Shown piece after piece: positions 1 through 10,844 of a DNA stretch of 64,000 nucleotides. Below the pieces are notes generated by a model that did no database searches, was not told the DNA's origin, and worked only from the letters and a program-made list of their open reading frames with translations. This DNA comes from Tupaia tana. Its lineage: Eukaryota; Chordata; Mammalia; Scandentia; Tupaiidae. The DNA is taken from contig JAKSZU010000027.1 in assembly GCA_026018925.1 (NCBI GenBank), positions 5,012,198 to 5,076,197 on the forward strand, written 5' to 3'. The position numbers were made by a program, and so were the translations under genes. Position 1 is the first letter of the stretch. Every line of letters begins with the position of its first letter.

Positions 1-539
1 TTGATAGATAGGAAAGTTGATTATAGTTTTGATTAGTTTTTGCTGTGGTGATATGTAGATTTTACAAGCTAAATTTAAGAACTATATGCAAAGGAAAAGT
101 ATCAGCACAAAATAATCCAATGCAGTGTTCAGAAGGAACATTATTATCACATTCACAAAACTCACTCCTTTCTATGTAACCTGAGTGTCACCAGCTGGGA
201 TCCCCAAATCTTCCAGTATTGTGACATCACTCTCATATGCCTAGATAAAAGTTAGTGCTTTGAGCTCATCCTGTGGGTGCTCAAGCCACTCATGGCAAGT
301 CTCAGGCTCTGATGGTTTCTCCTAAATAATTTTTATTTTATTCCCTACTTCTTCTGAGTCCTCCAAAGCCTTCATATTTCCCCTACTGTGGTCTCTTCTC
401 ACTACTTAGATTTAAACCACAACCTCATGATGGTCTTTAAAGGTTACTAGGCAAAATGGATACCTGAAGGTGTGGAGATAGTGCAAGAATTGGAACCTGC
501 GCCCGGCACATTCTCATGTACGTGTCATTACTTAGGTCC
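1..539. other. No gene or repeat recognised
   Basis: Unique-looking AT-rich sequence without a long reading frame. I recognise no repeat family here. Confidence 0.4.
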
Positions 540-889
540 TGTGATAGTTTTATGTGTCGATACAGCTAGGCTACAATACCCAGGTATCCCGTCAAATGCT
601 AGGTATTGCCATGAAGGTGTTCAGTAATGCGGTTATCGGCTGACTTTCAGTAAAGACGTCCCTCCATACAGTGGATGGACCTCATCCACTTCCTTGAAAG
701 TTCTCAAGAATAAAACAGGTTGTTCTGATAAACTTCTGCCTCAAGACTGCAGCAGCAACTCTTGGTTGAGAGTTTCAGCCTGCCTCTCCACTCTGCTTCA
801 CCAGGGTGCAAATCCACTCCTTGAAATAAGTCTACCTGTTTGTCTATCCTACTGATTTCATGTCTCTAGAGACCCTAACTACTGAAACA
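540..889 (+). mobile_element. ERVL LTR, MLT2-like
   Basis: Starts TGTGATAGTTTTATGTGTCG and ends near CCCTAACTACTGAAACA. It keeps the internal CTGCCTCAAGACTGCAGCA and CTTGAAATAAGTCTACC blocks, which match my memory of MLT2 LTRs (ERVL class). TG/CA-type termini are recognisable. No internal retroviral sequence is adjacent, so it looks like a solo LTR. Confidence 0.65.
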
Positions 890-1142
890 GGACACATCCA
901 CACTTGAAATTCACCTTCCCCACCCCCATCTTTCTTTATCTCATAAAGCAAGGTCCAAGGAAAACTGATGGCCATAATTTACTACATTTATCCTTTTAAA
1001 TAAGGCTGTTACCATGTAATCCGCACTGATGTGTGTCACAGACTGTCACTATTTACATACTCTAGTGCCAACCTTCATTCATTCACCTCTGTATGAGCTG
1101 GTAGTGTGTCAAGGCCATACCAATCTCAACCTGAGGGTATAA

Positions 1143-1406
1143 TTACTTTTTTACTTGTGAGAAGGCATGTGTGCTCAGGGGAGAGAGACAGGAGATGTGG
1201 GAAGGGAAGAATGCACCCCCCACACACACAATGGAGGGTGGTAGTGCCACAATCCCTTCTTCTCTATCTCTTCATCCTGCTGGGATTTGGGGCATGCATG
1301 CACATATGCCCAGCATGCTTTTCGAGCTGCCAGGGACAGAACTCCGATCACAGCCTGCCATGTGCGATCTGGCTCTCTTAACCACTAGGCTATGATGATA
1401 GCCCCA
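1143..1406 (-). mobile_element. Old, diverged tRNA-derived SINE
   Basis: Antisense copy: GTGTGCTCAGGGGAGAGAGA, then GGGGCATGCATGCACATATG, then a decayed head ending CTATGATGATAGCCCCA. More diverged than most copies and similar to those at 39332 and 63289, so probably an older subfamily. Confidence 0.6.
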
Positions 1407-1589
1407 GGAGATTTAATTGTGAAGGAACTTCGGTTAGGGTCTTCTACTAAAAAAAAACCCCAAAGTGAACTGTTCTTGTATCAGAAACTCTCTTATTCCT
1501 GTGGGCACAGCTTTGTGTTGTAGGGAAGATTTTCCTTGGAGTAAATAACCTGGGAAGAGAAGGGAATGATAACACAGCTGCCAGGAGAC

Positions 1590-1900
1590 TCACTGCTATA
1601 TCAGAATTTTATTGATAGATAGGCAAAACACAATGGCCTAAAATTTTAAGTGCAATCTTGAGAATTATCCCCAGGGGGAAGACCTGGATGTAGTTCCCCT
1701 GTGGGGGGCCACTGGGCACCTGCAGGATGTGGTAGAAAGTAGAGGGAGAAGAAAGGTGGGCGATTGCCAAAGGAAATGTCACCTCCTTCACACTTGAATG
1801 GCTTCCAACCACACCTGCTCCCTTCAGGGAAAGGCTTCCCATTAAACAGTGATTGTGACGATTTGGCAGGCAGACAGACTGAGTTTAGATGCAGGTAAAA
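1590..1900 (-). other. Unidentified minus-strand ORF segment with AATAAA
   Basis: On the minus strand there is an open frame (1936 to 1646) followed by a canonical AATAAA (complement of 1608-1613). The frame overlaps the T-rich end of the neighbouring 7SL element at its start, so its methionine is not credible. The remaining peptide, with CGWKPFKCEGGDISFG, is not a protein I recognise. It could be a decayed 3-prime end of a processed transcript or chance. I infer no function. Confidence 0.15.
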
Positions 1901-1907
1901 CAATTTT

Positions 1908-2030
1908 TTAAAAATATTTTTTAGAGCCAGGGTCATACTATGTTGTCCAGGCTAGCCATAAAATCATGACTGTCCTGCCTCAGCCTCTCAAGTAGCGGAG
2001 ATTACAGGCATACATTACAGACACTTGCCC
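1908..2030 (-). mobile_element. 7SL RNA-derived SINE monomer (proto-B1/FLAM-like)
   Basis: The antisense strand carries TTGTCCAGGCTAGCC, CCTGCCTCAGCCTCTCAAGT and AGATTACAGGCATAC, the 7SL/Alu left-monomer hallmarks. It is a single monomer of about 123 bp. The segment between the GCAGGA and GCTAGCCTGG blocks is about 10 nt shorter than in a FLAM-type monomer, resembling the deletion of rodent pB1D10. Probable target-site duplication aaacRatttt flanks it (1898-1907 and 2031-2040). Confidence 0.7.
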
Positions 2031-2303
2031 AAACGATTTTCTCCCCTGGTAATTATATCCTTTCCTGCTCTGAAAAATAAGCTCTTTACTTCTGCTCCTG
2101 TCTGCTTTTCAAGAAAGGCAAAAGCGATTATCCTTGTAGTCGTCTGTTAGTTCCTTCAAATTGTCCCTTTGACCTCATCATTTTCTTTACTTTGTCAAAA
2201 ATCCTCTTCTATTTGTCTTTCCTCCCCCTGTCTTTTTCCCAGTTTTGGGTCTTCCTTTTCTAGCGTACCTAAGTCTTCTCTATTTTTTTCAAAAACTTTT
2301 CCA

Positions 2304-2448
2304 GGGCCAGCAGGTGATGTGGTGATTATGGCACTGGACTCCCACATGGTTGACCATGGTTCGAGTCCCAGATCTTGTTGCTTGCTTTCTCACTCTCTTT
2401 CTTGCTCTCATGAGCATAGCAAATTAAATAATAATTACTAAAATTAAA
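2304..2448 (+). mobile_element. Short-type tRNA SINE
   Basis: Head GGGCCAGCAGGTGATGTGG, intact box B GGTTCGAGTCCC, then GCTTGCTTTCTCACTCTC and an AAATTAAATAATAA tail. Confidence 0.85.
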
Positions 2449-2692
2449 TAATGACTTCAAAACAAGCAAAAAAAGCTTTCCCATATCCTGTTGTGTCTTC
2501 TCTTAGCTTACATAAAAAGTGTCTTTTTTCTATCTCTAGTTCTTCACTATTCTTAACTCAATGAGATCTCTATACATTTAATTGTAACAGAACTCGTGAA
2601 GATCTATTTAACCAGTTGGGAAAAGCAATAGTTTGTTGTTGTTTATACCCTCGACTTCCTGGTTCTCTAGTTCTGTCTTTTAAGTTTATTTC

Positions 2693-2728
<36 letters not shown>
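2693..2728. repeat. (GA)n microsatellite
   Basis: About 17 GA units just outside the T-rich end of the following antisense SINE. Confidence 0.9.
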
Positions 2729-2736
<8 letters not shown>

Positions 2737-2760
2737 GACAAGCACTCCAAATAGGGTAGT

Positions 2761-3055
2761 TTTTTTTTTTCTTTCTTTTTTTTTTTTTTTTTGGAGAGCT
2801 TTTTGCTATAGGGCGTGTGTGCTCACCAGAAAGACAGAGAGACAGAGAGACAGAAAACGAGAAATCACCACCCCCCCCCCCCCCCCCAGGGGATGGCCAT
2901 GCTGCAATCCCTTCCTTCTCCTCCATTCTTCTCTCAGGATCTTGGGCATGCATGCACATGCCAGGTGTGAATTTAAGCAACCGGGTCTGGGACTTGAACT
3001 GCAGTCGTCTACATGGGAGTCCAGCAACATAGCCACTACACCAACTGCTGGTCCC
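2761..3055 (-). mobile_element. Long-type tRNA SINE
   Basis: Antisense: T tract, TTTGCTATAGGGCGTGTGTG, a 17-base C run (2871-2887), then head ending CTGCTGGTCCC. Flanked by ccaaatasggt (2747-2757 and 3056-3066), a plausible target-site duplication. Confidence 0.88.
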
Positions 3056-3259
3056 CCAAATACGGTCTTTTGCCCTGATAGTCCTCTCATCCTCTCTAGC
3101 TAAGTTGCATCATGCACGTGCCTGGTGTGTACAGGTCACCCTAGGAACTAAACCCCAATCTTTCCTACAGCTTCCAGCATTGCAGAGTGGATGCTCCAGC
3201 TGTCTACTGCCACCGTACTCCCCGACTCCTTTCTAGTACTCAGTACTGCTGGCCACAGA

Positions 3260-4059
3260 CCCCGAATTTCTTGATACTTACTGATTTTTTAAGCTAAAGT
3301 TTAGATATTTATTTATTGAGAGAGAGAGATCCCTAATAGAATCCCCAGGCCTCAGGCCTGAATCATGGACGCACATGCACCATGTGTGTGCAGGGGGGTC
3401 CTGGGATGTAATCCAAGACCTCTCCCAGTGGGTCCATCCTGCCACACTGCTTCTTTTTAAAATCTCCCCTCTCCTGGCTACATTTCTTGTTCCCATCTCC
3501 TAAATGTTGATTCATTCCAAAGTTTAGATCTTACTTTTCTGTATTTGTATTTAATTATGATTTTTGTCAGCCTTCAGGATATTTTCTATTACTTCAGGGT
3601 GGGTAAGGCTCTAACTGTTGGTTCAGACCCTTCTCCTGAATTCCATTACCATAAAAGTCTCTGACTACCTGCTGGTCAATTCCATTTGGAAGGTTGTTTT
3701 GTTTTGTTTTGTTTTGTTTTGTTTTAATCATCTTATACTTCCATTATTTGAAAACATAGGGCTTATCTACATTCACAAACGAATATCATTCTCTCAAGTA
3801 TCCTGTTTTTCTCGTCGTCAGTGAGGTTACAAATTTTGTGTACTTTTCATAGCTATAAAATCTCACTGAGTCTTCATGATGATGTCTGCAGTGGATTCTT
3901 TCCTTTCATTTTGCCACAACTACCCTGTCTCTAGGTTTCAAGTCTAGTTCTGGATTTTCATCCTCCTTCCTCCCTCTGATCGGTCCTGTAGACTGGTGCC
4001 CCGTTAACACCATTCGCCAGTGGAGAGGAGTGGTTCTCTCTCCCATAAACAATGGTTAA
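3260..4059. other. Gene-free; possible decayed SINE only
   Basis: The segment 3300-3480 has faint SINE-like wording (CACATGCACCATGTGTG) but no readable head. (GTTTT)n lies at 3697-3725. Nothing else is recognised. Confidence 0.35.
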
Positions 4060-4455
4060 GGAATAAGGTCCAGTGTCCTTCCCTCACCTCCAGTACCTTC
4101 TATTTTCTAATCCTAACCTTACTTTCTAAACCTTTATGTCACCGTGACCTGTAATCTTCGGGTAATCTATCTTGCATTTCCGCACAATACCTTTGACTTC
4201 TTTAGATCGCTTTCCTCCTATTCTCTTCTCCTGCTCATCCTTTGGGGCCCGTCTCTGATTTTGACACCGATTTGTCTGCTTTAGCAAGCCTTGCCTTTTC
4301 TGAAACATTTCTAAGCATGTGTATATCTTTATCTAAATATATGTATGTCAATGTCTTCCTGTCTTGCTGAGCAAACCTTAAACTCTTTTGAAGTCAGGGA
4401 CTAGTTCTCTGACTCTTTTATCCTTGATATCTAAAAGAGTATTTGTTGCTGTTGA
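4060..4455 (+). mobile_element. L2 LINE 3-prime fragment
   Basis: The order of blocks (AAGGTCCAGTGTCCTTCC, later TTGAAGTCAGGGACTAG, then GAGTATTTGTTG) follows the L2 3-prime end as I remember it. Highly diverged. Confidence 0.55.
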
Positions 4456-4504
4456 TGTTGAGTCTTCAATAGCTTTATTTCTACAAGAAGGAAGCAGTTC
4501 CTCG

Positions 4505-4737
4505 TAGTGATTAACAGTACAGGTGTCAGATCTGGGTTTGTATTTTAGCTCTGCCAGGTACTGGCTGTGTGACCTTAGATTCATTATTTTAACTTGCTAA
4601 GCTATACCTGAAAAATGCAGGTAATAATAGTACCTGTTTCCTATGGCTGTAAGAATGAGAGAGATAATATATGTAAAGTGTTCAGTACACTGCTTGGCAC
4701 ATATTAAGAAGACAATGAATGTTAGCTATTAGGTAGC
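4505..4737 (+). mobile_element. MIR SINE
   Basis: TTTTAGCTCTGCCAGGTACT, GGCTGTGTGACCTTAG, TAATAATAGTACCTGTTTCC and CACTGCTTGGCACATATTAA match the MIR core and 3-prime region in order. Confidence 0.85.
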
Positions 4738-4739
4738 GG

Positions 4740-5302
4740 GTACTCAATACATATAAGCTGAACGACTGAATTAGTATCGTATTGCTGAATTAGAAAATTA
4801 TACGCTTTATAATTTTAACATGTTCTTCAAGTCCTATTTCTACAGTAGTTTATCAAAACTTGAAAGATTAAAATGAATGAAATGTATTCTACTGAATTAC
4901 TTTTTACCAGGCCTGGGTTGGGAAAAGTCAGTAATATTTATTAAGTGACTGTTGAGTATGCAATGCTGTAGAAGCTTATAGTGCTTTTGGGTATAGATTA
5001 GACTGACATCATTTTTCAGTAGAAAAGGCAGATTAGGAAAATTTTAGTCTTGACTCCATTAATAATTAGCTCTTTGATTTAGGGTGGTTTGCTTTACCTC
5101 TGTGAGTTTTAATTTTTCTAACCTTTCTCACCTATAAGAAGAATTAAGTAAATGGATATATTTTAAATACATAGAATTTAAATTTTATAAACAAAAATGC
5201 CATGTCATTAATGCCCTTACTTGAATATTTTACCTTTCGAAAGGTTGTCATGTAATTTTTAAGAGGGTTTAAACCATTAAAACTGATTTCATTATTTGAA
5301 AT
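4740..5302. other. No gene recognised
   Basis: AT-rich sequence. The segment 4930-4980 may be a small L2 remnant. No other support. Confidence 0.35.
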
Positions 5303-5327
5303 ACACACACACATATAAATATATATA

Positions 5328-5373
<46 letters not shown>
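5303..5373. repeat. CA/TA microsatellite
   Basis: Short (CA)n followed by a long (TA)n run. Confidence 0.95.
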
Positions 5374-5377
<4 letters not shown>

Positions 5378-5979
5378 CTTTTTTCTAAAACTCTGGATCT
5401 TTTCTCACTTGGAACCTTTTTCTTTTACTCTGGCTAGTGCAATATGACTGCATCAATTATTTACTGTGTGCTAGAGTCTATGCTAGGTATGCAAAATGCA
5501 TACACATGTGGACAATTTAACAGTATTTAATAAAGCTTTATTCAGGTGCTAAGTAGACCCAGAAAAAGGAGTAATTAATTCTTCCCTTAGAAAGCACTGG
5601 CAAAACTATGAGTGCAAATTGAACATTTTTCCTGGGCCTTGGAGGTCACGTAGGAGTTTGCCAGGTATACATGTGGGCGGGCATTCCTTGCAGCAGTAAC
5701 AGCATAAGCAAAAGCAGGAGACTTGAGAATGCCATCGTGTTTATAAAAGCATAGCTCCTTTGCTAGGATTGCAGCTCTAATGTGTGTATATTCGTGAGAG
5801 GCAGCAGTGTGCTAGTGTCAGCTCATTCACAAGAACCAATTGTATGCCCCTCCCCGACTTTGCACTCACTGACATCTCATGGATAGCTTGAAACTGGCCA
5901 TTGTGGTACAAGTATTTACACATGGAAAACTGGCAAATAACAAATCAGGTATTCGATGGCTATTTTTTTTTTCCTTCAG

Positions 5980-6041
5980 AGAGCTGATTATTAAACATTC
6001 ATCAGCATATACCTCTCGTAAGCAATGGCAGATTTGACAAG
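5980..6041 (+). other. Candidate small non-coding or UTR exon
   Basis: A pyrimidine tract ending TTTTTTTTTTCCTTCAG is followed after 62 nt by AAG|GTAAGTCTG, which gives both a strong-looking 3-prime splice site and a near-perfect 5-prime site. Two frames stop almost at once. The third is open for 18 codons and then meets TGA shortly before the donor. If it is an exon, it would be untranslated, part of a long non-coding RNA, or a terminal-coding exon. Paired splice-like sites at this spacing also arise by chance in a 64-kb window, so this is only a lead. No repeat family explains the segment. Confidence 0.2.
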
Positions 6042-6632
6042 GTAAGTCTGAAAAGCTAAATACGGTGAGACGGTGAATGGCTTGGTAGGAGAAGCTAAGA
6101 AGTTTGAATTTGAAATAACCTTCATTTATGATTTATACTGATATGTGACATGTTGTGGGCAAAATCCTTAAAGAAAAATGAAACTTTGCCAAGGGGTAAC
6201 AAATAGATCTAAAGACAAACGCGATTTTGAGGGCAAATGGTTCCAAACGGGGTGACTAGATCAGCATTAGGAAGGCTCAGCATAAAAAGTAAGAGCATTT
6301 GGGAAATATTTGGTGGTCTTGTCAATCACAAGAAAATGTTCCCCACAGCTGTAAGCATTCAGAGTCGTTTCTATGATGTAAACATGTATTATTGATGCTA
6401 ACATCTCCTCATCTTCCCGGTGGTTACAGGTAAACACTGGGCTTATACAATGATTTTTTATAAACCCTTCCTCTTTGGGTTCCTTCGGGGAAAAAAATGC
6501 CCAGTGAGGTTTTCCGTGTATAATAAAGAAGTATTACTAAAGGGTAGCAGCGACACATTTTAAATAATTTCCTTTAAGTAATGATCAATCAAGTTATATT
6601 GGAGTTGGTTATTTTAGAAACGAGAGTAAGCT

Positions 6633-6893
6633 TGGGACCAGCAGTTGGCATAATGGCTATGTTGGTGGACTCTCATGTAGTTGACCATGGTTTGAGTCCC
6701 AGACCCAGTGACTTAAGCTCACGCCAGGTGCGTGTGCATGCGTGTCCAAGATCCTGAGAGGAGAATGGAGGAGAAGGGATTGTGGCATGGCCATCCCCCC
6801 TGGGGGTGTGATTTCTCACTTTCTGTCTCTCTCTATCTTTCTGGTAAGTGCACACGCCCTATAGCAAAAACCTCTCAAAAAAAATGGAAAAAA
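6633..6893 (+). mobile_element. Long-type tRNA SINE, full length
   Basis: Head TGGGACCAGCAGTTGGCATA, body ATGGCCATCCCCCCTGGGGG, end CCCTATAGCAAAAACCTCTC plus A-rich tail. Flanked by a 17-bp duplication agaaaYgagagtaagct (6616-6632 and 6894-6910) with one difference, so it is a clean and fairly young insertion. Confidence 0.95.
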
Positions 6894-7129
6894 AGAAATG
6901 AGAGTAAGCTCATTATTGATTGAATCTTGAATCCATTGTAACTATATCATACAATCTGAATGACAAAATCCAAGTAGAAAGCAGAAAAGTTTTAAAAACT
7001 CAGTAGAGGAACATGGCTCAAATGTGTACCTATCTATATCAGTTTTTATTGATAGACAGGATGTTCTAAAGCCTAGGTTAGAATAAATAGTTTGTCCTTA
7101 AGGACAATTGTGCATATGATGGGCTTATG

Positions 7130-7305
7130 ATAAGCTAGGTATTGTACTACAAGCTTCACGTGTTTGCTCTTGGATATTTCCAACAATTCTATAATGTCGG
7201 TTAGTCTCATCATCTCCATCTTAATTAAAGAAGCAGAGGCAAATGTCAAAACAGTAAGGGGCAGAGCTGGACTTCACGTCTGGGTGGTTTATGTTAGCAA
7301 CATCA
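7130..7305 (-). mobile_element. MIR SINE fragment
   Basis: Antisense MIR wording: GAAGCAGAGGCAAATGTC, then GGGCAGAGCTGGACTTCAC. Confidence 0.55.
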
Positions 7306-7333
7306 AGAGCTTTTAACACCAGTCCATAATATA

Positions 7334-7519
7334 GTGGTTTTCAAAACATGGGCCGGGGGCAACAGCAGCAGCGGCATTACCTAGGCCTTTGTTAGAAACG
7401 TGATTTTTTTTAAGCCCTCTCTAGACTTACTGCATCAGATGTCCGGGGTGGAGCCCAAAATCTAGGCTTTAACAAGTCTTCCAGGTGATTCAGACACCCA
7501 TTGAGCTTTGAGAACCACT
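7334..7519 (+). mobile_element. hAT-Charlie-type DNA transposon fossil (MER20-like)
   Basis: Begins TAGTGGTTTTCAAAACATG and ends TTTGAGAACCACTG, so the terminal inverted repeats can still be read. The middle has GGTGGAGCCCAAAATCTAGG and AGGTGATTCAGACACCC. Non-autonomous, and exact family name uncertain. Confidence 0.65.
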
Positions 7520-7551
7520 GTCCTACACTTTACAGTCATTTCAGAATATTT

Positions 7552-8020
7552 GATGTTCTTTTAAGATTATTTTTATTTCATTTTATTTTTATTATTATTT
7601 TTAATTTGTTACAGGGAATGTATACTCAAGGGGGGGGGGGGAGGGAGAGAGACAGAGAGAAAGTGAGAAAGCAAGCTGCCAGGTCACCTGGTATGGGATT
7701 TGAACTGTGGCCAGCCATGTGGGAGTCCAGCATCTTAACCACCATGCCACCTGCTGACCCCTCCCCCCCTTTAGGAGGTTTTTGCCATAGGGTGTGTGTA
7801 ATTGCTAGAGAAAGAAAAAGACAGAGACAGTGAGAAGGAAAGTGAGAAATCACCCCCCCAGGGGGAGGCCAGCCTCCACTGTTCTCCTTTCTCCTCCTGG
7901 GATCTTGAGCATGCATGCACATGTGCTCAGCATGATTTTCAAGCCGCCGGATCTGGGACTCAAACCATGGTCAACCATGTTACAGTCCAGCAACATAACC
8001 ACTGTGCCATCTGCTGGCTC
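7552..8020 (-). mobile_element. Dimeric tRNA SINE (long unit + short unit)
   Basis: Read antisense, a long-type unit (head at 8020, ending near 7766) runs directly into a short-type unit (head near 7762, TCATTTTATTTTTATTATT tail near 7570). A 10-bp duplication cagaatattt lies only at the outer edges (7542-7551 and 8021-8030). The two units therefore appear to have inserted together as one dimer. Confidence 0.8.
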
Positions 8021-8044
8021 CAGAATATTTACTATTCTAATAAA

Positions 8045-8170
8045 AATTATTTTTTATTGCCAGAGGGCACATGTGCTCATCACAAAGAGACAAAATACCC
8101 CTCAATGGGGTGTAATCATGTTACAGTTCTTTGTCCTCCATGTCTGCATCCTGCTGGGATGATGGGCGGG

Positions 8171-8201
<31 letters not shown>

Positions 8202-8515
8202 ACACACATGCGCCTGGCAGATTTTTTTCTTAATGCTTATTTATTTATTTACTTCCATTTGTTATTATTATTTGTTTGTTTATTTTAGTTTTAACCAGGC
8301 AGAGACAGAGAGAGAAAGAGAAAAAGGAGAGTGAGAAAGCAAGCCATCAGGTCCAGGACTCAAACCACAGTTGGTTATGAGGGAATACAGCGCCTTTAAT
8401 GACCACACCACCTGCTGGCCCCAGGCCTGGCAGGTTTTTTAAGCCATCAGGACCAGTATTCACTCTGTGTAATCTAGCTCCCAGTGCATAGCATTAATTG
8501 CTGGGCTATAGAGCC
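8045..8515 (-). mobile_element. Older SINE interrupted by a younger SINE
   Basis: The left part (8045-8228) has TTGCCAGAGGGCACATGTGC and a (CA)n at 8171-8208. The right part (8425-8515) has AAGCCATCAGGACCAGTATT and a worn head. The gap between them is exactly the short SINE at 8229-8424. Confidence 0.65.
8229..8424 (-). mobile_element. Short-type tRNA SINE nested in an older SINE
   Basis: T-rich tail, GAGTGAGAAAGCAAGCCATC, head ending ACCTGCTGGCCCCAG. Flanking copies of gcctggcagRtttttt (8212 and 8425 onward) come from the host SINE. Confidence 0.88.
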
Positions 8516-8519
8516 TTCC

Positions 8520-9009
8520 TGAAAATGATCTTCATAATATTGAACAACGTGTGGATACACGTCACAACAGAGTGATTGGAAAGGGCTTCATGTATGTAGG
8601 AAAGTAACAACTGATATTTTATTTTATTCTGCTTCTAATATGACTATGTACTTCACATTCTACAGTCAGGGGGGAAAAATAACAACCATGACCTGAGAAA
8701 AACTAGTATTAGCATGGTCACCCAGAATAGTACAGGTCCCCATTATTTTTCATAAATTGGAACTCCCTAAAAAAAGTCATTTTGCCTCTGCATTTAGCTA
8801 TGCAGAGGTCTGAAGAGATATTATTATAATTTTTCTGCGTATGATAGCCATCTGGAAAAGTGGCTGTTTTTCCACCATGATTGGAATAATACAAATTCGT
8901 TTACATTGGTAATTCGGGGTGTGTATGTGTGTGTGTGTGTTGTAGCGTTTGGTTGGTGATCTCAGCCCTCTGAAGTCTGATTTTTCTCCATGTATTCACT
9001 GTTTCATAA
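8520..9009. other. No gene recognised
   Basis: Contains a short TG run (8922-8941). Otherwise featureless. Confidence 0.35.
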
Positions 9010-9430
9010 TAAACCAAGCCCAAACTTAGTAGTTGAGACAATTATTCTCTCTCATGGAATTGTTGGTTGACCATGCTTAGTTGGGTGGTTCTCCCTCGTG
9101 GTCTCTCATTACAGTGCATTTAGGTGATGGCTGGGATTAAAGTCATCTGAAGACTTGGTGGGCTGATGACAAAAGTGGTGTATCCGTAGGAATGATGGTT
9201 GATGGCTGTGAGTGGGAGCTCAGTGTAGTCTGTTGACTAGCGTTCCCACACACAGCCTCTTGGGTGGCTTAGACTTCCCATAGCTTGGCTTATGGGTGGC
9301 AAGAGGGGATATCCCTAAAGCAAGTTCTAAGACACCCAAATGGATGTTTTAAGATATCTAATAACTTACTTTCAAAAGTCCTAGTACATAATTTCTGTGA
9401 AGCCTTTCCCAATCACTCTGTTGTGACATG
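9010..9430. mobile_element. Ancient interspersed repeat, family not named
   Basis: CAAACTTAGTAGTTGAGACA, TTATTCTCTCTCATGGAATT and GTTGGGTGGTTCTCCC resemble a common old mammalian repeat that reads 'aaaacttagtggcttaaaacaa...'. I cannot assign the family from memory. A related copy lies at 20690-20960. Confidence 0.45.
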
Positions 9431-9572
9431 TATCCACATGTTGTTTAATATTACAAAGATTCAAAAGAATAGGAAGTAAACTGAATCTCTTGATGTGAGG
9501 ATCAACATGTGAGAAATGTGAGGAAAGCGATAGGTGATACCTTTTTGGAGATGACCATATACTCCCCTATAC

Positions 9573-9818
9573 TGTTTTTCTTTTTCTTTTTGAAAGACTT
9601 TTGCATGTGTTTGCTGGAGAGATAGAGATAGAAAGTGAGAAAATACCTCCCAGGGGGGATGGCCATGCTGCAATTACTTCTCCTCCATTTTCCTGTCAGG
9701 ATTTTGTCAGGCATGCACATGCACTCAGTGTGAGTTTCAAGATACTGGGTCCAGGACTCGAACCACGGTTGGACATGTGGGAATCCAGCTGTCTTAACCA
9801 CCATGTCACCTGCTGGCT
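9573..9818 (-). mobile_element. Long-type tRNA SINE
   Basis: TTTTGCATGTGTTTGCTGGA, CCCAGGGGGGATGGCCATGC, box B complement GGACTCGAACCACG, head ending CACCTGCTGGC. Imperfect duplication tcccctatact/tcctctacact. Confidence 0.88.
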
Positions 9819-9879
9819 TCTCCTCTACACTCCTAATTCATCTTTTTCATAATTTTCCTTTGACACTATAATCCTTCAA

Positions 9880-10159
9880 TTACCTTTTTTGTTTGTTTGT
9901 TCATTTTTGTTGTTGGTTTTGTTTTGTTTTGCTAGCAGGCACATGCACTTGCTAGAAAGAAAGCACCCACCACAGGGGATGGCCATGCCATAATCTCTTC
10001 TCTTACACTTCTTTTTTCAGAATTTTTGACATGCACACACATGCCCCCCCCCCCCCCCCCCCCCCCGTGTATTTTTCAAGCCACTGGGTCCAGGACTCAA
10101 GCCTCATAGTCAGCCACATGGGATCCAACTGCCTTCACCATCATGCCACTGGCTGGCCC
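9880..10159 (-). mobile_element. Long-type tRNA SINE with 23-base C run
   Basis: TTTGCTAGCAGGCACATGCA, then GGGGATGGCCATGCC, a pure C run at 10044-10066, and head ending CCACTGGCTGGCCC. The C run replaces the usual ATGCCCAGTGTG site, not the usual CCCCCC site. Confidence 0.88.
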
Positions 10160-10844
10160 AATTAAGTCTTAAACTTAAGCAAGAGTTTACCATCATCAGG
10201 GGCTATGTAGAATTTAAGATTTTACTCCTTTGGCACGTTAAGTTATTCTGCCACAGGTGCCTGGATGATGGCATTGGCATTGTAGAAAATGGAAATGCCT
10301 GAATCAGATACAAATGTCAACTTAGTACTCACAACCATAGGAATGACCAGCATATCAAGACTCTTTCATTCTGATCCCCTGAGTCCCCATTCCCACAGAC
10401 ATGAAGAGGGCTGGATGACTCCCGAACACACAGCAGGTTGTGCTGCCGGAGAGAGATAGCAAGCTTAGAGAGCTCAGGTCTCTTGCAAGGAGTAATAAGC
10501 AAACCTGCCCCTTGCTCCAGAGAAAGACTCTGTTTCTATCTTTTAAGACTATGGGCTTCATAAATATCCTTGAAAAGATAGGCTAGGAAAAAAGGCAGGC
10601 AGTATCTTCTAAGATGCACAAAAAGGAGAGCGACCCACGGAGACTTGTCATCTGACAACCACGTGTTGGATGGTAGTCATGGCAGGTAAGGGAAGGAGGG
10701 GCAACTTGCAGATCACCCAGATGAGGAAAAGAAGCAAGGAAAGCTTTATATTTTGGGAATTGCAAGACATTCAACTTAGAAAGTGTGACGGAAGAAGTTA
10801 CTGAGGATACAACAACCTTGAATAACTGCCCAGAGCATGTTTAA
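10160..10844. other. No gene recognised
   Basis: No known repeat wording. The open frames are short and lack exon-like edges. Confidence 0.35.

Noticed and set aside
2570..3103. 136-codon frames on both strands
   Set aside because: They cross a (GA)n repeat and a long-type SINE with a C run.
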